Of a stretch of 64,000 nucleotides of DNA, positions 1-7,882 are shown piece after piece. Each line of letters begins with the position of its first letter. The first letter of the stretch is position 1. Below the pieces are notes generated by a model. The model saw only the letters and a list, made by a program, of their open reading frames with translations, searched no databases and had not been told where the DNA came from. This stretch comes from Salinisphaeraceae bacterium (lineage in GTDB: Bacteria; Pseudomonadota; Gammaproteobacteria; Nevskiales; Salinisphaeraceae), in assembly GCA_002683405.1 (NCBI GenBank), contig NYTH01000003.1, positions 24,987 to 88,986 of the forward strand, in the 5' to 3' direction. The position numbers were made by a program, and so were the translations under genes.

Positions 1-774
1 CAGCGCGGCCGGGTCCATGAAGGTGCTCCAGGTCTGCCCGACCAGTAGCGGCCCGAGTTCGCCGTAGGCGTGGCGCAGGCGGAACTCGTTGGAGTTGGAC
101 ACCCGCTGGTTGCCGCCGCCGCCAAAGAAATCGCCCTCCACGAAGGCGTGGAAGGGGCCGAACGGTGTCTCGGGCCGGCGCACGTCGATGTTCACGCGCG
201 ACTGTCGCGCCAGAAAGCGGCTGCGCCCATCGCGGTCCTCGCTGGGGCCGTTCACCGGAATGAGGCTGGGGACAAAAGTATCTTCGTCGCCGGCGTTGTC
301 GAAATCGTGGATGAAGTCAGCCTTGGCGTAGCCGCCGATATCGAAGGACAGCTGCGTGCCCGGCAGCATCATTGCGCCGCGCTTTTCCTTGTCGTCGTCC
401 TTCATCAGCGTACCCAGCGGCACGGCCGCGCCCGTGGCCTTCGGGTCCTTGACGACTGCCTGCGTGGTCGGCGAGTCATCCGTTTCCGGTGCTTCCGGCC
501 GGGCAGTCACGGCCTCCTGCTGCTCAAGATTGTCCAGCCTTCGCTGCTGCGCCTGGATTTCCCGGCGCTGGCGTTCCAGTTCCTCCTGCTGGCGCTCGAG
601 CAGTTCCTGCTGGCGTTCCAGCCGGTCGCGCAGCTCGTCGAACTGCTGTGGCTGGACGGATTCGCTGTCAGCGTCCAGTCCGCGGGATTTCAGGGTTTCC
701 GCCATGGCGGGGAGGCTGGCCGTCAGCGGCAGCACCACGGCGAGTGCGATGAGTCGCGCTTGCTTTGCGGGCAT
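1..774 (-). CDS. DcaP-like trimeric outer-membrane porin, N-terminal part (truncated by window edge)
   Basis: Reading the minus strand from the ATG at 774 gives 258 codons open to the window edge, so the C-terminal part lies outside. Residues 1-25 are a signal peptide ending in an AMA-type site. Residues about 37-85 are a Gln/Glu/Arg-rich heptad region (repeated ERQQE units), a periplasmic coiled coil. After residue 125 come beta-strand segments including GGYAKADFIHDFD, FFGGGGNQ and a GQTWSTFMD motif, which are typical of DcaP-type porins. DcaP proteins are trimeric channels for small anionic solutes; the substrate here is unknown. Other coiled-coil porins are possible, but the GQTWSTFMD context favours DcaP. 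Confidence 0.8.
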   Translation of the reverse strand, partial: MPAKQARLIALAVVLPLTASLPAMAETLKSRGLDADSESVQPQQFDELRDRLERQQELLERQQEELERQRREIQAQQRRLDNLEQQEAVTARPEAPETDDSPTTQAVVKDPKATGAAVPLGTLMKDDDKEKRGAMMLPGTQLSFDIGGYAKADFIHDFDNAGDEDTFVPSLIPVNGPSEDRDGRSRFLARQSRVNIDVRRPETPFGPFHAFVEGDFFGGGGNQRVSNSNEFRLRHAYGELGPLLVGQTWSTFMDPAAL

Positions 775-1340
775 GGGCTTCAACTGGCTGTCGTGAATGT
801 CAGCGCCTTGAAGCCCGCGTCGGGCCGTTGACCTGCGGCGATCATCGATGGACGTCCCGCGCCTGGCGCCTGCTCCGGCTGCACGACCTGCGCGCTGACC
901 GGCGCCCGCACCTGGCGGGCAACGGTTCAACCGGATTTCGTGCCGAAAGGGTAGCATCCATACCGCGATCGGGGCTCGTCCGGCCAGCCCGGACTGGAGC
1001 CCATGGGTGGTTCTAACAACCTGCGGCCTGGGCCGTGAACGCAAGGCTGGCGGGGGTGGCCGGCTCGTTAACCTGAAAAGAGTGGTGGGCCCGGTACCTC
1101 TCGAATAGCAATATTATCTAGCAGATACTTATCGCTTTTATGATTTGTAATCGGAAAATGCCATTTCAATACAGCCTGTTGCGTCGTTTTTGCTTCGGGC
1201 TCAATTGGTCTTTTCCCATCCGCGGTAGTGCCTAAGCTTCGCTAAATCCGAAGCAGTCAGTAAGCACTGCTCGCGTGTTTGTCAGCTTTGGCTGTTATTC
1301 CAGCCCTTCTGTAACCTCGGGTACGAATGCGGCAACCTGG
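775..1340. other. Intergenic region with left boundary of the restriction island
   Basis: No gene is supported in these 566 bases. The first 240 are the upstream region of the porin gene. Bases 1020-1100 carry a degenerate copy of the sequence that lies downstream of and inside the 3' end of the tRNA gene near 10.6 kb. From about 1100 to 1330 the composition becomes clearly more AT-rich than the surroundings, which fits the edge of transferred DNA. Confidence 0.6.
1020..1103. repeat. Left direct repeat of the R-M island (tRNA 3'-end copy, attL-like)
   Basis: This segment matches the region 10508-10595 imperfectly over about 80 bases. It includes a 22-base exact match (1075-1096 versus 10566-10587) spanning the CCA end, the acceptor stem and the start of the T arm of the tRNA at 10574-10650. 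Such a partial tRNA duplicate at the far end of a gene block is the usual footprint of integration into a tRNA gene. The attachment-site interpretation is inference; the repeat itself is visible. Confidence 0.7.
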
Positions 1341-4300
1341 CTACTGGTTACTCTCCCGGACACGGTGAAATATCTCTTCAGCAATATGCTCATGGGCGGC
1401 TGATCGAAACTCCCTGTCCGTCATTACGCGAGAAAAAATCTCTTCGTTGTTTTCCATACGGTCGATGAAAAGCTCGTCGAGCATGCGTTCCAGGAAGGCA
1501 GTGAAATTAGGCAGGTTGTTCGCTTTTGCCGCTTCGACGATCTTTTCATTCTCCTCAGCGCTGGCGCTTATCTGGTCGAAGAACAGTTGATCGGCTTCGG
1601 TGAAGTCGGTACCGAAGCGTTCATTCAGCTTGTCGACCAGCGAAGATAGCGCTACGGCTTCGTCCTTGACGCCACTGGTACCCACGTCTGTTGGCCCCTT
1701 CAAAGGATAGGCCTCACCCGTTCCCAGGTCGATGGAGCCTTCCGTCATCTGTTGCAGGCGGAAATAGCGCAAGGCTACCTCGTCATCCAGCGCGAATCCT
1801 TGGCCGTCACCCGGTGGGGGCAGCTTGGATAACAGGTTGCGGACAAAGGCGTAGAACTTCTCCAGTTCGCTATCCTGGTAGGGGATGATCTGCGATAGAA
1901 ATGCGTAGAGGTTGCGGTAGGCTGTCACCTGGCCACGAAACTCCTCCTGCTCTGCTTCTTCGTGCTCACAGAACCGGGCAACAACAGCGTCGAGCACCGA
2001 ATTCATCACGCGATGATCCGAGGCCGTGTGATCGCGCTTGCGGCGATACCAGACTTCGGCGAAGGCATTCACATCATCCGGCGCGAAAATCGCCCACCCC
2101 AGCAGCTTATGCTGCAACGCGGACAACTGGTGGGGTTCGGCGTTCTCGCAGACCGGAGTTGCTTCGTAGTAGGGCTTGAAGGCCTGATAGATATCGTCTT
2201 CTTCATTGGCGAAATCCAGCACGAAGGTGCGGGACTTTCCCGGGGCGACGCGATTGAGGCGCGACAGCGTCTGCACCGCCTGCACCCCGGCCAGCCGCTT
2301 GACTACATACATGGTCTGCAACAGCGGCTGGTCAAAACCGGTCTGGTACTTCTCCGCCACCAGCAACACACGGTAATCCTCGCGCTCGAAGGTTTCGGGC
2401 AGCTCGCTTTCAGCCAGTCCGTCGTTCATCGCCACTTCGGTATAGGCCGAGCCGGGATCGTCCGGATCCTCCACAGTGCCGGAGAATGCCACCAGCGAAC
2501 GGATGCCACTGTAGCCGTTGTTCTTGATATAGCGGTCAAACGCCAGCTTGTATTTCACCGCTGCCAGGCGCGAGCCGGTGACCACCATGGCCTTGGCGCG
2601 CCCGCCCATCTCACTGATTACATGCAGGCGGAAGTGCTCGACAATGACCGACACCACCTGATCGATGTTCACCGGGTGCAACTCCAGATAGCGGCTCAGG
2701 GCCTTGGCGGCCTTTTTCCGCGGCACCTCCGGATCGTTTTCCACCTGCTTGATCAGGCCGAAGAAGCGTTTGTAGGTCGTGTAGTTGGCCAGCACATCCA
2801 TGATGAAGCCTTCCTCGATGGCCTGGCGCATGGAGTACTCGTGAAACGGGGATGCGCCGGAAGGGCCCGGCTCATCGAACAAGGCCTTGGTCTTGAACTT
2901 GGGCGTGGCGGTAAATGCGAAGAAGCTCAGGTTCGGCTGCCGTGCCCGCTTGAGCGAATCGCGCAGAATGGCGGCCTTGGCTTCATCGGATAGTGAGTCG
3001 TCCTCTTCATCGGACAACTGGGCCGCAATGGCGGCCTCGATGCCATCCTTGTTGAGCATGCCCCGCAGCTCGGTGGCCGTCTCGCCGCTTTGCGAGGAAT
3101 GCGCCTCGTCCACGATCACGGCAAAACGCTTGCCGGAGGTTCGGATTCTTACGCCTTCGCCCTTTTTCTCCAGCGTGGAAAGCGCCTGAGAAATGAAGGG
3201 GAACTTCTGCAGTGTCGTGATGATAATCGGTGTGCCGCCGGACAGCGCCTGGGCAAGCTGCTGGGTATTCTCGTCGATCTTCTCCACCACCCCGGTCTTG
3301 TGCTCGAACTGGTAGATGGTGTTCTGCAACTGCTGGTCCAGCACGCGCCGGTCGGTGACCACCACCACCGAGTGGAACACCTTCTGGTCGTCAGCATCGT
3401 GCAGGCTGGCCAGCCGGTGCGCCAGCCAGGCGATGGAATTGGACTTGCCGGAACCGGCCGAGTGCTGCACCAGATAGTTGTACCCCGAGCCATGGGTTTG
3501 CGCATGGCCAACCAGCTTGCGCACTGCATCGAGCTGGTGATAACGGGGAAAGATCATGGTTTCCTTGCGGATGGTGCGCGCACCCTTGTCGGTCTTGACC
3601 TGCCGTTCCTTCACCTCCAGATGCATGAAGCGCTGGAGGATATCCATCAGGCTGTCCTTCTGCAGCACCTCATCCCACAGGTAATGGGTCTTCCAGTTGT
3701 TTTCCACCGGCGGATTGCCCGCGCCGTGGTCCTGCCCGCGGTTGAAGGGCAGAAAGACCGTGTCCTTGCCTTTCAGGCGGGTGGTCATCCACACCTCGTC
3801 CGGGTCCACGGCAAAATGCACAAGCGCACGCTTCTTGAAGGCAAACAGCAGATCCCGTTCATCGCGGTCCTGCTTGTACTGCTTGACGGCATCCGCCGCT
3901 CGCTGGCCGGTGAGCGGGTTTTTCAGTTCTGCGGTGACGACTGGCAGGCCGTTCAGGCTCAGGGTCACATCGATAATGCAGCGGCGGCGCTGGTTTTTCG
4001 CCAAACCATCGGCCTTCTTCATCACCGAAGTAAAGGCCACCTGCCGGGTCACCGTCAGACGGTTCAGCGCATAGGCGGCGGCCGCCTCCGGGTTCATGCC
4101 CGAGTTGGGGCGAAAGTGCGCCAGCCGGAAGGTCTTGCCATAGCACTTGAAGCCATAGCGCAGCACATGCAGCGTGCCCTTGATGTCCAGCTCCTTGGCC
4201 AGGCTGTCGAGCACGGTGGCGCGGGTTCTGTCGCCAAGCAGCGTTTCCAGTTGGCCCCATTTGGCCGCCTGACTGTCTTGCAGAAAACCGATAACGTCAT

Positions 4301-4418
4301 CAGGGAACAGCGCCAGCGCCTCGTCATACTTATTCGCCGCGCGTTTTTCAAACCCCCCATCACGGCACAGACCCGCCTCGATGGCTATCTCGAACGCGGT
4401 TTCCGAATGGCCGGACAT
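1341..4418 (-). CDS. hsdR: Type I restriction endonuclease subunit R
   Basis: This is the motor and nuclease subunit of a type I restriction-modification complex: it translocates DNA by ATP hydrolysis and cleaves unmethylated DNA. The 1025-residue product has an N-terminal nuclease domain (conserved ELKN motif near residue 185), then SF2 helicase motifs: HSAGSGKSNSIAW (motif I), VDEAHSSQSG (DEAH-type motif II), TATPKF (motif III), and late motifs around EKYQTGFDQPLL and QTLSRLNR. The ATG at 4418 is chosen because it overlaps the upstream stop by one base (TGATG), although the frame stays open to 4505. It is the last gene of the island operon. Length is normal, with no visible damage. Confidence 0.95.
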   Translation of the reverse strand: MSGHSETAFEIAIEAGLCRDGGFEKRAANKYDEALALFPDDVIGFLQDSQAAKWGQLETLLGDRTRATVLDSLAKELDIKGTLHVLRYGFKCYGKTFRLAHFRPNSGMNPEAAAAYALNRLTVTRQVAFTSVMKKADGLAKNQRRRCIIDVTLSLNGLPVVTAELKNPLTGQRAADAVKQYKQDRDERDLLFAFKKRALVHFAVDPDEVWMTTRLKGKDTVFLPFNRGQDHGAGNPPVENNWKTHYLWDEVLQKDSLMDILQRFMHLEVKERQVKTDKGARTIRKETMIFPRYHQLDAVRKLVGHAQTHGSGYNYLVQHSAGSGKSNSIAWLAHRLASLHDADDQKVFHSVVVVTDRRVLDQQLQNTIYQFEHKTGVVEKIDENTQQLAQALSGGTPIIITTLQKFPFISQALSTLEKKGEGVRIRTSGKRFAVIVDEAHSSQSGETATELRGMLNKDGIEAAIAAQLSDEEDDSLSDEAKAAILRDSLKRARQPNLSFFAFTATPKFKTKALFDEPGPSGASPFHEYSMRQAIEEGFIMDVLANYTTYKRFFGLIKQVENDPEVPRKKAAKALSRYLELHPVNIDQVVSVIVEHFRLHVISEMGGRAKAMVVTGSRLAAVKYKLAFDRYIKNNGYSGIRSLVAFSGTVEDPDDPGSAYTEVAMNDGLAESELPETFEREDYRVLLVAEKYQTGFDQPLLQTMYVVKRLAGVQAVQTLSRLNRVAPGKSRTFVLDFANEEDDIYQAFKPYYEATPVCENAEPHQLSALQHKLLGWAIFAPDDVNAFAEVWYRRKRDHTASDHRVMNSVLDAVVARFCEHEEAEQEEFRGQVTAYRNLYAFLSQIIPYQDSELEKFYAFVRNLLSKLPPPGDGQGFALDDEVALRYFRLQQMTEGSIDLGTGEAYPLKGPTDVGTSGVKDEAVALSSLVDKLNERFGTDFTEADQLFFDQISASAEENEKIVEAAKANNLPNFTAFLERMLDELFIDRMENNEEIFSRVMTDREFRSAAHEHIAEEIFHRVRESNQ

Positions 4419-4942
4419 CAAGACCCGCCTTCCCACACAAACCGGGCTTCCAGTGCCTTCAGCATAAGAAACGTGTCTTGATATGCGACGCCAAACTGAT
4501 TGCACACATCGGGCAGTAAAATTCGATTCTTGGAATCCGGGCTGGGCTGCTCCTGCGTCACCACAATCCCGCCATGGGCCATTGCATAGGCGACCAGCCA
4601 GCCGTCGGCCTCGGTTGCGAACTTGGCTTTGGCGCGGTCGAAATACTGGGGATGACGCTGTGCCCAGAGCATTATCTCGCTGTAAGCCTCAATCACGTCC
4701 TCTTCTTCGGTGCTGTCGAAGAAATCGGCAGGCACTTGGTTTTTAACCCACAGGACGAGGTCTTCGGTTTTTCTACCTGCCAACAGTTCACGCCGAACGG
4801 CGTCGATACTGCCGACGCTTCCGCGCTGATAATGAAAAATCAGGCTATCCCAGAATCCGGGGCAGATATCGAAAGCGTAATACGCATTCTTCGCGGATAT
4901 GAATACATCCGAATCCACGATGTATTGGGGCAACGGGCTCAC
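4418..4942 (-). CDS. DUF4411 family PIN-like protein (putative toxin nuclease)
   Basis: This 174-residue protein begins with a GTG that overlaps the stop of the ImmA-like gene by four bases (GTGA) and ends on the start of hsdR. The N-terminal YIVDSDVFISAK segment, a mid-protein Glu/Asp-rich stretch, ATEADGWLVAYA near residue 110 and the terminal LPDVCNQFGV motif are hallmarks of DUF4411, a PIN-fold family with acidic metal-binding residues. PIN proteins are commonly RNases acting as toxins. Family members are often encoded directly after an Xre/ImmA-IrrE gene, as here, so a toxin-antitoxin or abortive-infection role is likely. That role is inferred, not shown by the sequence. Confidence 0.82.
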   Translation of the reverse strand: MSPLPQYIVDSDVFISAKNAYYAFDICPGFWDSLIFHYQRGSVGSIDAVRRELLAGRKTEDLVLWVKNQVPADFFDSTEEEDVIEAYSEIMLWAQRHPQYFDRAKAKFATEADGWLVAYAMAHGGIVVTQEQPSPDSKNRILLPDVCNQFGVAYQDTFLMLKALEARFVWEGGS

Positions 4943-6093
4943 GGCAGGTCCAGCCCCAGGCGGCGCGCGTATTCCTGGAACGCACCGCCCTGCAACCCGG
5001 TGAGGTTATAGGCCTCCTGGAAGCCCACCCGGCCCTCTTTGGCCGCGCGTACCACCTGGGTTGCAAACAGCTTGCCCAGACGCGCGTTCTGGTTGTTGTA
5101 GAAGCTGCCGCCATCGCTCGGTTTCTTTTGCCGGCGTTCCTCCCGGATATAGGCATGGTAGAACGCGAAGAACTCGTCGCGGCCCACCAGCCGCAGGTCC
5201 ATTGCCCGGCGGCCCGCGACTATGGGGCTAATCTTGAACTGCCGGGCCAGGGTAAGAAACGGTTGTTCCGTACGGCTTGCCTCGCGCCAGCAGGCGCGTA
5301 ATTCCTGCTCGGGAAGCAAAAATTCGGCCGCGGCCCGGTCGCAGAATGTTTCAACCGCGCCGTTGTCCGGGAATATGCCTGGAAAACCGGATACGCCTTC
5401 GCCTTCGGCGCCCAGCCAGATGTGCGCCAGCTCGTGCGCCAGGGTGAACATTTGCGCGGACTTGGCATCCGCCCCGTTTACAAAAATCAACGGTGCGTAG
5501 GAATCGGTTAGCGCAAAGCCCCGAAACTCTTCCACATTCAGCTTGCGATGGGTGTTATTGCCAACCACGCCGTTAATGACGGCCATGATGCCTATTTGCT
5601 CGATGGCGCGGCGCAGGGCATTCACCGCGTCCTGCCAGGTGCGTACCCCGGCCGCCCAGCCATCGCCCAGCCCGATAACTCGCCGCATTTCGCGGCCGAC
5701 GGCATCAGGGTTATCCGCCAGCCGCGCACTGCCGACGAATTCAAGCGGCTGTGCCTCGCGTTCCAGCCGTTCTTCACGCAGCCAGGCCTGGCGGCGTTGC
5801 ATCGCGTAAATCGTATCCAGCAAATCCGGTCCCGGTTGCTCAGGTATTTCGGCAGACAGTGTGCGGAAGTCCGGTATGGGGCTGCGTTCCTGCGGCGGGG
5901 CCGGCAGAAACAGATAGCCCATGGGCACATGAGTGGCCTTGGCGAAATCCCCAAGCTGCTTGAAAGTGGGCCGCAGCGCGCCGCTTTCCCACTCCGCCAG
6001 TTTGGGAAAGCGCTTCGCCAGATCGCCCGGCGCCAGCCAGGCACGCTCGCGCGCCCATTGCAGCAGTTCCGGATTAACGGCAACGCGGGTCAT
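4939..6093 (-). CDS. XRE-type/ImmA-IrrE family metallo-endopeptidase
   Basis: The 384-residue product has an N-terminal helix-turn-helix-like region (about 1-60, with LAKRFPKLAEWESG) followed by an ImmA/IrrE zinc protease domain with the signature TLAHELAHIWLG near residue 215; the two His and the Glu are catalytic and zinc-binding. In mobile elements this class cleaves repressors or antitoxins on a stress signal. It overlaps hsdS upstream and the DUF4411 gene downstream by four bases each, so the three are translationally coupled. The paired DUF4411 product is the obvious candidate partner. Whether it is antitoxin, repressor or protease regulator is unresolved. Confidence 0.88.
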   Translation of the reverse strand: MTRVAVNPELLQWARERAWLAPGDLAKRFPKLAEWESGALRPTFKQLGDFAKATHVPMGYLFLPAPPQERSPIPDFRTLSAEIPEQPGPDLLDTIYAMQRRQAWLREERLEREAQPLEFVGSARLADNPDAVGREMRRVIGLGDGWAAGVRTWQDAVNALRRAIEQIGIMAVINGVVGNNTHRKLNVEEFRGFALTDSYAPLIFVNGADAKSAQMFTLAHELAHIWLGAEGEGVSGFPGIFPDNGAVETFCDRAAAEFLLPEQELRACWREASRTEQPFLTLARQFKISPIVAGRRAMDLRLVGRDEFFAFYHAYIREERRQKKPSDGGSFYNNQNARLGKLFATQVVRAAKEGRVGFQEAYNLTGLQGGAFQEYARRLGLDLP

Positions 6094-7424
6094 GGGACGG
6101 TGTTTAGCTCCAGTTGGCCGGTGACGGCGGCGGTTATTAGGGCGGCGCGGTATTCTTCGAGGCTAGCAATGCTTTTCCTTACTTTTTTTACTGTGTCGTC
6201 GAAGGATGGCAAAACCTTATCTAAGGCGTAAAGGATATCTAGCTGCTCATTTGTAGGCGGCACAGTGAGTAGCAGTAACGCAACGACAGAGGTGTTTAAA
6301 CCGGAGAGTATTGCTCCTCGCTTTTGGACAGATATTTGCTCTTCTACAAACACCGACTCATGCAGTGAAAGAAGTGCCCACTCAGGCAGCAATTCTTTAT
6401 GGCGAGGCCTGACTCTGATGGTATCGCTGTCAGCAATTCCCGGAACAATATTCCCTGGAACCCGTCGACAATTCCCAAGTGATCCTTTACGTGTGAGGAC
6501 TAAGTCACCCTCTATTATTTCATAGCGTTTAAGCGCTTTATATCGGTCGTATTCAACCCATCGACTACCTGAACTAAAGTCACCAGAGATCGTATTTTCC
6601 TGACCATACAACTTATACCCGGTATCGTAATCGGGAAGATCAGTGAGCATTCCGCCGAATGGTCCCATTTGCAAACCGACACCATCCACAACCAATCGCT
6701 TCAGTGGAAGCACCTCCCAATGCGCCGGAATATCCCCCAGCCAGTCGATGCCGGAGGGTTTCATGGGGGCGTCGGGGTTCAGGCCCTTGGTGACGGCGCG
6801 GGTGATCAGGGACTGGCGCTTTTCGGCCAGCCGCTCCAGCAGGGCGCGCTTTTTTTCGATCAGGCCGTCGATGCAGGCGGTTTTTTCATCCAGAAACTGC
6901 GCGATGCGGCGTTGGGTTTCCAGGGGTGGTAATGGAGGCATCCAATCCTTGATAAAGCTCTCGTCAATTCGCTTTTGCCCGCCCGCACCGTACATCTCTG
7001 ATTCGCCGATTTTTCGGAAATCGTCGGCAATAAACACATAAAACAGAAACCGACGATCAATTCCTGGACCTGGTCTAACTACATGCAGCTCAGTGGTCCC
7101 GAATCCAACACCGTTGGTCAGCCTCTCAGCAATAGCGCCTTTGCCATTCTCAAAGCACGGCGTGATCTTTGCGATACAAAGATCACCGTTCGCAAAGTAG
7201 GTATAGCCCTCATAGACATCCGCTAACTCACGGGTATCTCCAAGCTTCAGGCCGCCATTCTGGCCGACCGCGTCCATGGGAACGAAAGAAACAAGTTCGT
7301 CGGGTTCCATGGCAAGCCCGGATTTCTTTGGGTTAAGGCGAGCATCAAAACGAAGCCGGCGGCTCGTCCAGCCTTCTGGAAGATCGCCATACGCACTACG
7401 TGCCTTCTCTGCGATCGACGTCAT
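6090..7424 (-). CDS. hsdS: Type I restriction-modification specificity subunit
   Basis: HsdS chooses the bipartite DNA target for both methylation and restriction. The 444-residue protein has two target-recognition domains (about 20-160 and 230-380), each followed by a helical spacer. The central spacer includes PLPPLETQRRIAQFLDEKT and a long Glu/Lys/Arg-rich coil; the C-terminal spacer has a matching LEEYRAALITAAVTGQ segment. The DNA of the second recognition domain (roughly 6180-6680) is more AT-rich than the central spacer, a pattern expected if recognition domains are exchanged between alleles. It starts with an ATG overlapping the upstream stop by four bases. Confidence 0.94.
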   Translation of the reverse strand: MTSIAEKARSAYGDLPEGWTSRRLRFDARLNPKKSGLAMEPDELVSFVPMDAVGQNGGLKLGDTRELADVYEGYTYFANGDLCIAKITPCFENGKGAIAERLTNGVGFGTTELHVVRPGPGIDRRFLFYVFIADDFRKIGESEMYGAGGQKRIDESFIKDWMPPLPPLETQRRIAQFLDEKTACIDGLIEKKRALLERLAEKRQSLITRAVTKGLNPDAPMKPSGIDWLGDIPAHWEVLPLKRLVVDGVGLQMGPFGGMLTDLPDYDTGYKLYGQENTISGDFSSGSRWVEYDRYKALKRYEIIEGDLVLTRKGSLGNCRRVPGNIVPGIADSDTIRVRPRHKELLPEWALLSLHESVFVEEQISVQKRGAILSGLNTSVVALLLLTVPPTNEQLDILYALDKVLPSFDDTVKKVRKSIASLEEYRAALITAAVTGQLELNTVP

Positions 7425-7882
7425 CCCGCTACCCCTTTCAACAGCCCGGCAATCTCTCCTTCCATCTCGGGGGTCTCCGTCTCGATCTTATCCAGCGGGC
7501 GCGGTGGCTTGTAGCCGTAAAAATGCCGGTTGAAGGGGATTTCATAGCCCGCCCACGCATCGCGCACATGGGGCAGCAGTTCACGGGCCATGCAGGCGTC
7601 AACGAGCCGATAGTGTTTCAGACGGCGGGAGATGTCGCGTTTGCCCTCGCGGCGAACTTGAAAGTACTGCTTACAAGTTGCCGCCTCATCCAGCTCGCCT
7701 TCGTCATAGATGGCTTTCAGATGCTGGGTCACGTTCTGCGGGGTGGTCTGGTACAACTCGGCGATCTGTGCCTGAGTCAGCCAGACGGTTTCACCTTCCA
7801 GCAGCACCCGAATGGCGCCGCCGCTGTCATCCCGGTAGATCAGCAGTTCGCCGTTGCCGTCGTGTTGCTGTTCATCCGTCAT
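7421..7882 (-). CDS. Chimeric ORF: truncated RhuM-like N-terminus joined to a second HsdM C-terminal tail
   Basis: Residues 1 to about 91 match the N-terminal part of RhuM-type proteins (GELLIYRDDSGGAIRV, VWLTQAQIAELYQTTPQNV, KRDISRRLKHYRL). The protein then leaves that family just where the NLD-x-I-x-x-VGYRV motif should follow. Residues about 95-153 instead resemble the last 60 residues of the adjacent HsdM: both contain GYEIP, NRHFY, YKPPRPLD and a closing EIAG-LKG. The second tail lacks about seven residues present in HsdM (around VDYGKTR) and differs at roughly one base in five, so it looks like an older or imported allele rather than a recent copy. It overlaps hsdM and hsdS by four bases each. 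Function is unknown; it may be debris kept in frame. Confidence 0.8.
   Translation of the reverse strand: MTDEQQHDGNGELLIYRDDSGGAIRVLLEGETVWLTQAQIAELYQTTPQNVTQHLKAIYDEGELDEAATCKQYFQVRREGKRDISRRLKHYRLVDACMARELLPHVRDAWAGYEIPFNRHFYGYKPPRPLDKIETETPEMEGEIAGLLKGVAG

Noticed and set aside
3090..4481. Long plus-strand frame of 463 codons
   Set aside because: It lies antisense to hsdR, shows no family motifs and has the composition of a shadow frame in GC-rich coding DNA.
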